From Malus domestica (taxonomy: Eukaryota; Streptophyta; Magnoliopsida; Rosales; Rosaceae): a DNA stretch of 64,000 bases. Below are positions 47,793 to 59,456 of the stretch, piece by piece. A program made the translations under genes and the position numbers. Below the pieces are notes generated by a model. That model ran no database searches. It saw nothing but the letters and a program-made list of their open reading frames with translations, and had not been told where the DNA came from. The stretch is taken from positions 937,501 through 1,001,500 of the forward strand of contig NC_091676.1 in NCBI RefSeq assembly GCF_042453785.1. The letters are read 5' to 3'. How positions within the stretch are numbered: position 1 is the first letter of the stretch; every line of letters begins with the position of its first letter.

Positions 47793-49126
47793 TAAGAGGC
47801 GTTTGTTTGTCCTCACTAAACTTCTTTAGATTTGACTGGCTTAGCTAGGATTGCTAGCCAGTGTTTGATGCGAACAAGGACTATTGTTAATGAGACTAAG
47901 GGCTGGTTTGGTATTGTTGTACTTTGAAAAAAAACTGTTGTGAGAATAAGTAGCTGTGCTGTGAGAATAAACGGTTGTGAAATAAATCAGCAAAGTGTTT
48001 GGGAAACTTTTTTGTAAAAATGCTTTTGAAAAAAAAAAAAAACAATTTGATAGTAAGTCTTTTCATTAAAGGAGCAGCTTTGTATACTTTGAAAAAAAAA
48101 CTAGTTTTCTAAAGCTGCAAATAACAGCTTCAGCTTTTTCCTTTGATTTCAGCTTATTCTCACAGCTTCCAAAATAAGCTTTTTTTTTCAGTTTACCAGA
48201 CACCTAAAACCCTTACAGTTTTTCATGGGTGTTTTTTTTTTTTTCCTTTTAAGAAGCTTACTCCCAAACCACCCCTTAAGTCGGACTTGCACCGACTAAG
48301 TCTTTCGCTAGGCCGTCTTAGCGAGGATCCCTGATAGGTATGGGATTGCTAATTCCGTCCCCAAATCTGTTTCATTTGCCTGTTGCATGTCTACATACTA
48401 CATCATCTGCAAGCGTTCTTCTCTGCAACACCATTTGCCCCCCCCCCCAAAATCTGAAACAAAAGCTTCAGCCGCTGCCTAAATCTCAAAATCCAACCAC
48501 AAAATTAAAAAAAAAATTAAAAACGTAAAACAATAACAACAACCAAATCCAACCACCAAATTCAAAGTCCACCCCGTGCCAGAAAATTCCGAGATGGCTT
48601 TGCAGGCGGAGAAGCCAAAACATGTATCAGATGGAAGAGAGAGATCCGAAAATTTTTGGAAGAAAAAAGGATGAGGAAGGTGGAGATGCTTAATGGCGGC
48701 AAGATGGTGAAGATGATGAGCTTGTTTTTGAAGGATTTGCGATGAGCTTCACATCTGCGTTGTGCAGGAAAATGAGGGAGAAAAGAAGAAATGGACGGAG
48801 CCAGAAGGAGAAAAGAATAGATGATTCCAGAGTGATAGTTTCTAGGAGAAAAAAAGGTTAAAAGGTTGAATAAATAATAAAATATTATTATGTATGCATC
48901 AAATAATATAAAATATTACTATATATACATTAAATAATATAATATATTATAATATATGCATGAAATAATATATTATTATAATTTGTTTATTATCCGGTTT
49001 TATAGTTCAACACTGCACCAAACGCTTTATTAAACTAGTCCAGCTTAGTTTAGTTTAAGCCAGTCCAGCTTAGTCCCAGCAGCTAGTCCAATCCGAGACA
49101 GTCCGGTGCAACAAACGCACCCTTAA
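47793..49126. mobile_element. hAT-like non-autonomous element
   Basis: Ends TAAGAGGCGTTTGTTTGTCC and, complemented, TTAAGGGTGCGTTTGTTGCACC. Subterminal TAGCTAGGATTGCTAGCC / AGTCCAGCTTAGT motifs are of the kind seen in hAT MITEs. No transposase ORF. Nested inside the copia-like fossil. Confidence 0.55.
47901..48276. mobile_element. MITE nested in the hAT-like element
   Basis: Ends GGCTGGTTTGGTATTG and, complemented, GGGGTGGTTTGGGAGTAAGC. Inverted AGCTGTGCTGTGAGAATAA / TTATTCTCACAGCTT blocks lie inside. Third level of nesting at this site. Confidence 0.65.
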
Positions 49127-49732
49127 GGTTTGGGTTTGGAAGCCTGTTACTCAAATGCAACAATCACTCTCGAGTGTTCAAATTTGTGACAACTCGAGCA
49201 TTCGTGTAACGTTGTAAACATGATAAATTGGATTTTTTGCTTGTTTATTCAAAACTTCGCACTCACATTGTAAGTTTGCACTAGTACTTGCACTGACATT
49301 AGAATCTTGCACTTGCATTGTTGGATTCATTGGGCATTCGCATTAGACGTTAGCATAACGAAGCTTGAATCCACATCTCTATGTTGGCAAACTCATGTCA
49401 TGTAGCGCAAGTTTGAGGGGTGTTGGAAAATATTAGTGTTTAGGTTTATTTTAATGTTTTGTTTTTTGGTCCTAGCCCGTTATTATTAAGGTTTCGTTTC
49501 ATTGCATATTAGGGTTATGTTAGTTTTTTTTGTATATATATATCTGATACTTTATAACTCTATATATAGAATAACAAGTTAGTCATGATGTAGTCTTACA
49601 AGTTTTATAGTCGTTTGAGCATTCTTGTTTATTTCATATTTTGTTGTTCGTGTGTTTGTTTGTTCATTTGTATGTGCACTCTAATTTTCAACAAACCAAA
49701 CCATTAAAATTTATAATAATTTCCTAATCTTG

Positions 49733-50370
49733 TGTCACATCCCGGCCCGGGGTCTACCACATCCTAGGCCCGCTCCACCACCGTAGCACGATATTATCCG
49801 CTTTGGGCCCCGACCACGCCCTCACGATTTTGTTTCTGGGAACTCACGAGCAACTTCCCAGTGGGTCACCCATCCTGGGAGTGCTTTAGCCCTCTTCTCG
49901 CTTAACTTCGGAGTTCCTACAGAACTCGAAGCCAGTAAACTCCCAAAAGGCCTTGTGCTAGGTAGGGATGAGAATATACATTTAAGGATCACTCCCCTAG
50001 GCGATGTCGGATGTTACAATCCACCCCCTTAGGGGCCCGCCTCGTCGGCACACTTCTGGCTAGGGATTGGCTCTGATACCATTCTGACACATCCCGGCCC
50101 AAGGTAGACCATTTCCCGGGTCTGCTCCACCACCGTAACACGATATTGTCCGTTTGGGACCTTGACCACGCCCTCACGGTTTTGTTTATGGGAACTCACG
50201 AGCAACTTCCCAGTGGGTCACCCATCCTGGGAGTGCTCTAGCCCCCTTCTCGCTTAACTTCGGAGTTTATACGAAACCCGAAGCCAGTGAGCTCCCAAAA
50301 GGCCTCGTGCTAGGTAGGGATGAGAATATATATTTAAGGATCACTTATCTGGGCGATGTGGGATGTTACA
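49733..50370 (-). mobile_element. Cassandra TRIM, whole-looking, with 5S-rRNA-derived LTRs
   Basis: Two LTRs (49733-50018 and 50095-50370), both TGnCACATCCCGG...GATGTTACA on the plus strand, flank a 76-bp interior. The interior has the complement of a tRNA-Met primer site (GGCTCTGATACCAT, 50079-50092) and a polypurine complement (CCACCCCCTTAGGGG). Perfect 5-bp flanks TCTTG lie at 49728-49732 and 50371-50375. Each LTR carries a 5S rRNA-like block on the minus strand (AACTCCGAAGTTAAGCGAGA and GGATGGGTGACCCACTGGGA), the hallmark of Cassandra. It codes for nothing and depends on other elements. Confidence 0.93.
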
Positions 50371-50526
50371 TCTTGTCCTATGACTACGAAGGTAAATGTC
50401 CCACAGGAAAATATAAGAAAACATTACAAAGATTTGTAAAAAGTAGAGTTACTCTTCCTATTACATATCAATTGATTTTATGGTATCAAACCTCCACATT
50501 CGAGTAAAGAGTCATGCTAGCTAATA

Positions 50527-51667
50527 GGGCTGGGTTCGGTTCAAAATAGTTTGATTTTTTGCCAAAATCGAAACCGAACCGAAATTTCGGTTTGGTTCAT
50601 TTTTTTTCGATTCGGTTTTTTTTTAGTTTTGGTTTTTCCCGATTCAGTTTCGGTTTTTTTTATTATTTTTAAATGATGTAAATGGAAGGAACGTACCTAT
50701 CAACCTCCCAGTTCTCATATATCATATAAACATAATGTACATCGCCAGGATTCAAAATTCTAAAACTTTAAAATTTACAAAATCATGAAATAATTCAACA
50801 AATTAACTGATTGATGTAGATTGAAACAAAAATACAAATTTTTGTGTTCGTCCAAATGCCATAATCGGACTCCAATATCGCATGCCCAGTGCCCACATTC
50901 AAATTCATAGTCAAGTCCACAATAGATCTAGAAAATTCCAAAACATATTCAGAGAAAAATACAAATTTTTTCACCTTATATTACATAAATTTCAAATGGG
51001 TAACCATAAAATTAAAAACCCATGAGCTGACAAATAAATAAAATCGACAACCTTTGCTGCAGCGATATCGCCATGATTGTCGCAAGCTCTTACAATCCCT
51101 CTTTTTGTCAGGTCTCGAAAGGGGTGAGGGAAAATCATGGTTTGGAAGAAGGAATCCGCGAGGAGGACATGAGAAGATTGGAGAGAGGGTGATTTGGAGG
51201 AAGAGAGGAAGGAGAGAGAGAGAGAGAGAAAGACTGAGGAAGCAAAGGCAGAGAGGAAGCAGCGGACGGAACAGAGAGAAATGTTTGAGATATGAAATGA
51301 AATGGGAGTGAGACGGCTAGGGTTTGTTAAGTTAAGAAATTTTATAAAGCATTAAACATAAGAAACCTATAAATAATTTACCGGTACAATTATAACAACA
51401 CAAAGCCTACAGTCAAGTTGGCTTGCAGCAACTAACCCCAACCTGCAGGGAAGGGATTCAAACCCTGACGCCAACATGTTTTTTTAGTATTTATATATGA
51501 TTTTTTTTTTGGTTCAGTTCGGTCCGATTCGGTTTCCGAACCTCAAAAACCAAAATCGAACCAACCAGATTCGGTTTGGCAGTTTTGGTTCGGTTTTTCT
51601 TTTTCTTTTTTTCCATTCGGTTTGGTTTTCAGTGTTTTTCGGTTTTTGATTTTTTGAACCCACCCAT
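50527..51667. mobile_element. Large hAT-like non-autonomous element with CGGTTCGG subterminal repeats
   Basis: Starts GGGCTGGGTTCGGTTCAAAA and ends with its loose complement TTTTTTGAACCCACCC. Both subterminal regions are full of CGGTTTGGTTC / GATTCGGTTTCGGTT repeats, inverted between the ends, as in transposase-binding arrays. The interior has a (GA)n tract (about 51212-51229) and no transposase. No clear 8-bp duplication found. Confidence 0.65.
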
Positions 51668-53567
51668 ACTAACTAACAGTTTCATTTTGCAATTGATACA
51701 AAAATGTGCACATGTTATGCTTATGGATAATTTTATTTTATTTTTTCAAAATGCAATGACGAATAGTGGTCAGATTGGTCACATTGCTTAAGTCAATTTA
51801 TAAATTAAATGACTACTAATACCGACATATCAATTGGCTAACATACGCCCTAATAGGCCTATGGAGTTTTTTTGAAATATATAAATGTAGCCTAAAACAT
51901 GTTATTTTATGAACTTTTTTAGAGGAATCGAATATGCAGATTTCAAACAATTGGTTTGCTCTGAATTTGCCGTCTATCCAATACTTCACCATTGCGTATT
52001 TGAATGGATCGCATAATTGAGATAGAGTTAATGGGATGACTAATATAAAACTAAACACTAATTTGAAAATTAGTGCACAGAGTATATATTAATTAGGTAG
52101 ATGTATCGCACATATTATATATTTATCAAGATTAACAAGATTAATGAAGATTAAGATGCAATTAATTTAACAAACATGTTCTTAAACAAATCCTGCAACT
52201 TGCTAGAGGGAAGGACTCATTATTTAGGAAACCTAGCAAATCAAATGAGAGTTAAAAAAATATGCCGCAGACTGAAGATGATTGGTCGACGCTAAGTACT
52301 TTCTAGCTAAACAGTTACTTTAAGTGATGACGTGGTGTCGGTTAACTAACCTTGAATGCTAATTTGTTCAACTTTAAATAACTTAATTCCACTTTCTAAA
52401 AAGCATCATCCATGATGCATACATGTTGATATTTACAGTATAGACTTGAGGACCACTGGGACTTGACAGTCATTTTATCCTTTTATTAGTTTTCAACGTC
52501 TTTGATGGGCTGCAACTTAATTATATTTTAATACTTGATTTTGGATGTTTACTTGGTTTTGACCATTAATTAATTGTGGTAAATTTAATTACAGTAACGT
52601 CCACGAAATTGGTTATCAAGTTTTTCATGTATACGCATTTTCTTCCAATTTTCAGCATTATTCTAATATAATTGATGTTTAATGTATAATTAGACGTTGT
52701 CTATGGTCAAAGAGGGTTGATCGAGGTGATAAGGATCGTTTTCTTCACTAAACTAAAGTCTAGGTTTGAGTTTCGTTGCCGGCAATTCCTCTTGTTGGGT
52801 GATCTTTAAGAACCAAAAAATATGCTAAGACTTCCTCTGAAAATCCGTAAAAAGACTTATAGTATGCTCTGACTTTGGATGAGATAATCTCCCCCTCCCC
52901 CTAAACTTTTAGCAGAAAAAAAATATACGTTGTTTATTTCAACAATATTCAACGCTTATTTGTTCATGTTTATATACATTACTTTCCTTCTCAAACAGTA
53001 CGTCAACCTAAAAGAAGGAATATAAATATTTATGCCCAGAAATGAATTGTTTGTGGATCATAACGGGACTACAGTGCTTTGTGAATCTTTGTAGAATATA
53101 TATGAGATATCATCAAATATGTGACACAAGTACTGTTGACACAAACTCAACTAGAACATTTTATTGACACAAGGGAAGACTTAAGCTTATCTATTAAGTA
53201 TTGATTACTGTAGATTTTACCTTACTGACTTAGGCCTGCTGACCTGATGATGGATTTGAGATTCCCAATAATATTAATCATATACAAACTATATATTAGT
53301 TTTGTTCAGCCCACAAAAAAAAAAATTGCAAATATTAATGGTTTTAATCCATTAATTTAAATTATCCAGGATTTTATTTATTTATTTTTTTTTGGGGTCA
53401 ATCACTCAGTTTTCTCTGTTGGGACTTTGGGAATGGGAGTTCAAATTCTCTGGTATAGACCACAATGGGCTCAACGTGGGCTAATCCATACAAAAATTGT
53501 ATAAGATATCAAGCCCGTTTGATTTCCTTTTAAGGGAAAAAAAATGCTTAGAAAAAAAAAACTACCT
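51668..53567. other. Intergenic, AT-rich
   Basis: No ORF or RNA gene supported. Confidence 0.5.
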
Positions 53568-53576
53568 TATGCTCAC

Positions 53577-53746
53577 GAGAGATTTTTTAATGTGACCGGT
53601 ATACGGAGTGGTTCACCACATGTCACTATACAAATGGTGAGATGTGTGTGCTAAAAATTTAATAACTTAAAAAATAAAATTTCCTATCACTCCTATTAAA
53701 ACACGTGGTGTACCGTTTGTGTTCCCATCACAACTAAAAATTTCTC
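53577..53746. mobile_element. Mutator-like MITE, 170 bp, 9-bp target duplication
   Basis: Inverted ends GAGAGATTTTTTAATGTGA and, complemented, GAGAAATTTTTAGTTGTGA. Flanked by perfect TATGCTCAC repeats (53568-53576, 53747-53755). Lies about 500 bp upstream of the annexin start. Confidence 0.8.
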
Positions 53747-54241
53747 TATGCTCACAATCAATTTCAAGAAAAGCGCGTCTACAAGAAGCACATCAATTTT
53801 TTTTAATAAAAATACAAATGCTTTCAATTCCAGAATCTAAGTGAGAGTGAGGAAAAAAAAATGAATATGATCTATATGCTATATTAGATAAAAAAGGAAA
53901 AGGTCAATGGGAGCGTTTGATAAGTGGATCTCATGAGAAAGGTTTAGGGTTTAGAGTAGTTGCATGAATTACAAATGGAGAAGTTTCCACTTTTTTAGCT
54001 CAACACATGGACGAGTTTCTTTCTGAATTTACTTAGTAACCTACAAAAAGGGAGTTGTGAATAAATTTAGCTGAAAAAACTATGAACTAAAGAAGGTGGT
54101 GGTGGTGGCTGTGTATCTTTAATACTCAACTGATCTGACTCTCTTTTCAGCATTCAGTTAGCTACCCCTGCTTAATTAAACTTGTACAAGAAACTAATTC
54201 ATATATTACCACCAGAAACAGAGAAAAAACGAAACAAAAGA

Positions 54242-56890
54242 ATGGCATCTGTGATTGTACCACCGATGCCACCTTCGCCCCGTGATGATGCTCTCCACCT
54301 TTACCGTGCCTTCAAAGGTGTGATCGCTTCTCTTATTTTTTAAACCCCAATTTTGTTTTGTTTCCCTTTTTCTTTTCTATGCATGCATGCATGTTTATGC
54401 GCACGTAGGTATTCTTGTTCTTTAATTTGTGCATAGAACCTGTTTTGATTGCTAAATTGATGAGAATTAATAAATCCTTATTGAACTGGTTTATGTGAGG
54501 GATCGATCGAGTTTTATTTTCTTTTTGCTACATTGGAGGGTTTCGTACTTTAGATCTAGCGTACTCAGAGCCAGCCCTAAGGGTAGCTGGAGTAGGCGCC
54601 TGCCTAGGGCCCCCAATTTTTAGGCGGAGCTAGGCATGTCTGAACGGGGATGGGGTGGGGGGCGGTGTGGGCTTATATGTAAACACCTGAATCTGAAAAT
54701 CTTTTGTTGCAGGGTCGGCCTCGCTCGAGGAAGAAGACAACCTTATTCCCAACATCATTTTAATTGCACGATTTTACTTAAGATAGTCCCACCATCTTTT
54801 TTTATAGTCACACGTCTTCTCCCTTTTAAATAGTCCCCACCATCTTATTTTTGCTTTTTTGCTTCTCTCTTAAATATCACATTTATGTTTATTTTTATGG
54901 GGTTTTATTACTCTATTTTAATATCACACCACATATATCTTTATTATGTACCTAAAAGGTTTAAACTCTCACATTTTAAAAAAATGACATTATTTAATGT
55001 TCAAATTAATTAGTCTATATAATATATAATAAATTATTCAAATCCGCCTCGTCTGCCTAGGCGTGTATACGAAAATCACTATCCACTTCACTCTAGTATT
55101 TTCCTTAGTTGTAAGATGTTGTCTTTGTAATCCAACCATTCATTCATTTATTGAATGTAATAAGTAACATTGTAACAATAGAAAATGATTGGAATTTGGC
55201 GTACTGGATAGGGACTTCTCTTTCAGTTTGAATTGGTTGAAAAATTATATTATGTAAACTTAATAAGTGCATTTGCATAAATAAAAAAACGCGAGACGAG
55301 TAATATTTGAGTAATGTTTATATATCTTTATATATATATATATATATATTAATTTTTAATGATATTTGATTAGTTCATGTATTTAGTGAGTTTTTTTTAC
55401 ACATGTCAATGTACAAAGGGTCGGAAGTCAAAGAACTCTAGGACCCCACTTCGAAATCTTGCCTAGGGCCCTAAATTCTCAAGGCTGGCCCTGAGCGTAC
55501 TCCTACGTCATACCCATCACTCTACTCCCAGCCTCACCACTGGGCTAACCTTAGTTGGCTTTCGATCAAGTTTCATTTCAGCATGGCTAGAAACATGATC
55601 AATTTTTTAATTACTTTTGTTTAAAGGATTTGGGTGCGACACAGCGGCAGTAATCAACATTCTAGCGCACAGGAATGGAATGCAGCGCGCTGCCATCGAA
55701 AAGGAATACAAGGCCACCTACTCTGAAGACCTAAACAAGCGCTTGTCCTCAGAGCTTAGTGGACATCTCAAGGTATAATTACAATGATTAATTTGGACGT
55801 AACCATGAATTAAGAATTATTAATTTTGAATAATTTCTTGAAGTTATGAATATTTGATCTGCAGAAAGCAGTTTTAATGTGGATGCCGGATCTGGCAATG
55901 CGTGATGCCAACGTAGTACACCATGCTTTGGAGGGAGATGTTGATCTTAAAGGTGCCACTGAAGTGATTTGTTCTCGTATTCCCTCCCAGATGCGACAAT
56001 TCAAACAAATTTATTTCTCAAGCTTTGGTGTTGATCTTGAAACTGACCTTGCTAAGAAAATATCCTCCGGATATCACAGAAAGGTCCGCAATATTGGACA
56101 TAATTAAATACATTTCACAAGTAAATTTTCAGCATGACGGACTGACAGTTACGATACAGATAATAAACATGCATTTTTGTGATGTGCAGTTGCTGGTAGC
56201 ATATGTTAAGGTACCGCGGTACGAAGGTCCTGAATATGATCAAGGGATAGTAAAGTCGGATGCTGAAGCGCTGTATAAGGCCGGAGAGAAGAAATTGGGA
56301 ACTGATGAGAAGGTTTTCATACAAATATTTAGCGAAAGAAGCAGGGCACATTTGGTTGCTATTTGCTCTGCTTACCAAAGTATGTATGGTCATTCATTGG
56401 AAAAGGTACCTCCTCAAATTAATCTGATTTATAAATTAATCATAATAAAGCACCTAGCTACTTAAAATTTAAACTAACTATTTAATTACTTGTCACACAG
56501 GCAGTAAAAAAGGAAACATCTGGGTCGTTTTCTCATGCACTTCTGACTATTTTGCGATGTGCTGACCATCCTGGCAAGTATTTCGCAAGGGTACTTACCA
56601 TATATCTTACTACATTTCTAAAATGTTCATTAGTTAATTAACTACATAATCTTGATTATTAAGTGAAAGCTTCAAGTTTGATGCAGGTTTTACGGAAAGC
56701 AATGAAGGGTTTGGGAACAGATGATCCCACACTGATAAGGGTAATTGTGACAAGGGCCGAGTTTGATATGCAGTACATAAAGTCAGAATATCGGAACAAA
56801 TATGGAAAGTCATTGCATGATGCAGTTCATTCAGATACCTCCGGAAATTACAGGACCTTTCTTCTTTCTCTGTTAGGCAACAATCCTTAG
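54242..56890 (+). CDS. ANN5: Annexin, ANN5-like, 316 residues
   Basis: Six exons in frame: 54242-54317, 55627-55772, 55865-56083, 56190-56405, 56501-56590, 56687-56890. The product starts [20 protein letters not shown] and has the four annexin repeats. Repeat IV holds a good type II calcium loop, MKGLGTDD (255-262), with an acidic partner in [11 protein letters not shown]. Repeat III has KLGTDE (182-187) without the usual leading Gly. Repeat I has GFGCD (26-30) in place of the common GLGTD, so calcium binding there may be weaker. Annexins bind acidic phospholipids in a Ca-dependent way; Arabidopsis ANN5 works in pollen development and tube growth. Intron 1 (1.3 kb) is enlarged by a hAT element. 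Coding frame looks whole. Confidence 0.93.
54566..55493. mobile_element. hAT non-autonomous element in annexin intron 1
   Basis: Termini CAGAGCCAGCC and GGCTGGCCCTG are inverted, followed inward by TGCCTAGGGCCC motifs in inverse orientation. Flanked by perfect 8-bp repeats AGCGTACT (54558-54565, 55494-55501), as expected for hAT. It is 928 bp without a transposase ORF. Confidence 0.88.
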
Positions 56891-56899
56891 GCAATTTAC

Positions 56900-57875
56900 C
56901 TACTCTGCCACTTGCCTAAGGAGCAAGTCATTGGTCTTTATGCCTGCAGGGTTGGCTGGTTTTACCTGAATGAAACTTGAATGCATAGAGCTCCAAAATA
57001 TTCTGAATTTTGCTTCTTGTTTAGTGTAGGTTCAAAGTAATGATATGTAGGGTGAATATCTCATCTTATTATCTGAAGAAAAAAAAAACTACATGGGAGT
57101 GACAATTTTGGACGCGACAACCTATGTGACTTGAAAGGAGTATGGTTCTCTCTCCTCCTAATCTCGTTTTGAATTTTTTATATAGAGAATAAGACAAAAA
57201 GAAGAGTGTGAGAGGAGGGGATGGTAATAGAAGGAGAGAGAATCCTACTCCAACTTGAAATTCATACATGAATATGACATGATGTTTATATGTTTACATG
57301 GTAATTAACACAATTAACAATGTTACACTACTACTATATCAGTGTTAATGTTTATATGTTGATCAACTCGTAAGTTGACATTGCATACATAAAAAGGTAA
57401 ACCCAAATAAAACACACATGCCACATTATATTGTAAAGCCATTAACAGTGACAATCATTTAGGTTCAAATTTGACAATATATATCCTGAGCAATTAATTA
57501 TATTATAAAAACATGCTCAAGCAAATTGCAATCGTCTCTCCTTATATCCATCGCTTGTATGGGCAAGTCATTATATATAATGTTCCCAAATTTGAACCTA
57601 AACGATTATCAACCATTTGCTTCCCCAAATAGTTGAGTTCCTCGAAAACTGGCATGCCACATTATGTTTGTTATGGATCTAATTAAAACATGTATTTAAA
57701 GCTGAATACCAACTTTAAATACAACCACATCAGCCAGCTAGATATCCGACAAAATTTTCTTACCCTAATATTTTTTCTTCGTTAATCTATACCTTCCTGC
57801 TCTTAATCTCCCTTCCCCTTTAAAACTTTATCGTGCTAATTGCATCCTAATTAACCCCCGTCTCCCAGAAAAGCC
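56900..57875. other. Annexin 3' region and phosphatase promoter, with one MITE
   Basis: Apart from the MITE at 57137-57251, AT-rich DNA. AACAATATATATCCTGAGC-like and GTTCCCAAATTTGAACCTAA segments near 57470 and 57580 form a loose inverted pair. No ORF. Confidence 0.5.
57137..57251. mobile_element. Short MITE, 115 bp, TATAGAGAATAAGACAAAA core
   Basis: Ends GGAGTATGGTTCTCTCTCC and, complemented, GGAGTAGGATTCTCTCTCC. Flanks ACTTGAAA on both sides (8 bp). The core is shared with the elements at 23302 and 41229. Confidence 0.8.
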
Positions 57876-59456
57876 ATGGTTAGCAGCTCAGCCATGGCAA
57901 AACCCCCATTTGCTTCACGCCTTCATCTGGTGTGGGTGTTCTGCATTGCTATTATTTCTTCTTTAGCTGTTTCCACTTCTTTTGCAGAGCTTCAGAGATT
58001 GGAACACGCAGCAAAAAGAGATGATGGGTCGCTTAGCTTTTTGGTGGTTGGAGATTGGGGCAGAAGAGGGTTATATAACCAATCCAAAGTTGCTCTACAG
58101 ATGGGAAGGATTGGAGAGCAATTAGATATAGATTTTGTCGTATCCACTGGGGATAATTTTTACGGCGATGGATTGAAAAATGTAAATGATCCAGCATTTT
58201 TGGAGTCCTTTAAAAATATTTACACAGCTAAGAGCTTGCAAAAACAGTGGTATAGTGGTAAGTCAACATCAAAATTAATAGTAAAAAATAAAATATCTCT
58301 CCCTTTCTCTCTAATTTTCTCATATGTTGAAAGATTAAATATTTGCGTGCAGTTTTAGGAAATCATGATTATAGGGGTAATATTGAGGCACAATTAAGCC
58401 CTGCCCTCCGAAAGATCGATAGTCGATGGTTTTGCCAGAGATCCTTTATTGTTAATGCAGGTTAATCAATTAACACCACATAAACCATCTTACTATGTTT
58501 TTAATTACTTTTTGGTATTTATGTATTTTTTTTCCGTATAAATTTTGTAGGAATTGCGGAATTCTTTTTTGTGGACACCACTCCATTTGTGAACAAATAC
58601 TTGGTCGACAAAGACCACAATTATGATTGGCGAGGCGTGTCTCCGCGGGCAACTTACCTCGCTGACCTTCTACAGGTAACTACTGTTGAAAATATATATA
58701 CATATGTTGTGCTACTACATAGATTTTTAATTTACTGGTCTTATTGTGAAACTCAAGAAGCTTGACGAAGATTAAATTTTGATGACCATATATGTTGTGC
58801 TGTAATAAGGATTTGAAACAAGCATTGAATAAATCAAGTGCAAAGTGGAAGATAGTGGTTGGTCACCATGCAATCAGAAGTGCTGGGCATCATGGCGACA
58901 CTCCGGAACTCATAAGTCTCCTTTTACCAATGCTTAAGGTAATTAATTTGTTCATCATAATATTATATCTAGTAAAACAGAAAGAAAAAAAAAAAAAAAA
59001 AGACTCCTAGATAATAATTTCTATTTCCCAATGGTTAGTTAGAATTAATAGTCTGATTTTGGTGGTGATGATTTCAGGCTTATAATGTTGATATGTACAT
59101 GAATGGACACGACCATTGTTTGGAGCACATTAGTAGCGTCGATAAGTAAAACGTCAAAAACCCTATTACGTATTTGTACATAAATTATCTAATACATTTC
59201 ACTAATTAATTTATGGGATTGTGATTAATCCCTTGCCTGCAGCCCGATTCAGTATTTAACAAGTGGGGCAGGTTCAAAAGCATGGAGGGGTGATATTAAG
59301 AGATACAACAATCGAGCCATGAAATTCTACTATGATGGTCAAGGTTTCATGTCCGTGAAGCTGGCTGGATCGGATGCTGAAATTGCATTCTATGATGTTT
59401 TAGGCAGGGTTTTGTATACATGGAAGGCTTCTAAGCAGCTTCACTCGACCATGTAA
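57876..59456 (+). CDS. Low-molecular-weight purple acid phosphatase (PAP3/PAP7/PAP8 type), 341 residues
   Basis: Six exons in frame: 57876-58257, 58353-58460, 58551-58675, 58810-58938, 59078-59145, 59243-59456. The first ATG gives [14 protein letters not shown]; a second Met at residue 7 would give a 335-residue form. A signal peptide covers about residues 1-37. Metal-site motifs are all present: GDWG (59-62), GDNFY (92-96), GNHD (130-133), GHHA (223-226) and GHDH (258-261), fitting a secreted or vacuolar Fe-Zn/Fe-Mn acid phosphatase that frees phosphate from organic esters. The short single-domain form matches mammalian-type PAPs such as Arabidopsis PAP3, PAP7 and PAP8. Its paralogue follows at 61861 in tandem. 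Confidence 0.93.

Larger units (their letters stand above)
47050..49693 (+). mobile_element. Copia-like LTR fossil (LARD/TRIM-like), broken
   Basis: The 3' LTR is 49421-49693, from TGTTGGAAAATATTAG to CTAATTTTCAACA, right after a polypurine-like GTTTGAGGGG. Part of the matching 5' LTR is seen at about 47075-47210, sharing GATACTTTATAACTCTAT and GAATAACAAG. A TGGTATCAG primer-site-like motif follows at 47254-47262. The interior carries no recognisable gag-pol and contains two nested DNA elements. Inner and outer LTR copies have diverged, so the insertion is old. Confidence 0.6.

Noticed and set aside
47451-47848. Overlapping ORFs on both strands
   Set aside because: Low-complexity frames inside the copia-like fossil, with no domain.
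49838-50270. 5S rRNA-like sequences
   Set aside because: They are the Cassandra LTR promoters, not 5S genes; they are diverged and occur once per LTR.
51054-51311. 85-residue plus-strand Arg/Glu-rich ORF
   Set aside because: Lies in the interior of a hAT-like element and includes a GA tract; no family resemblance.
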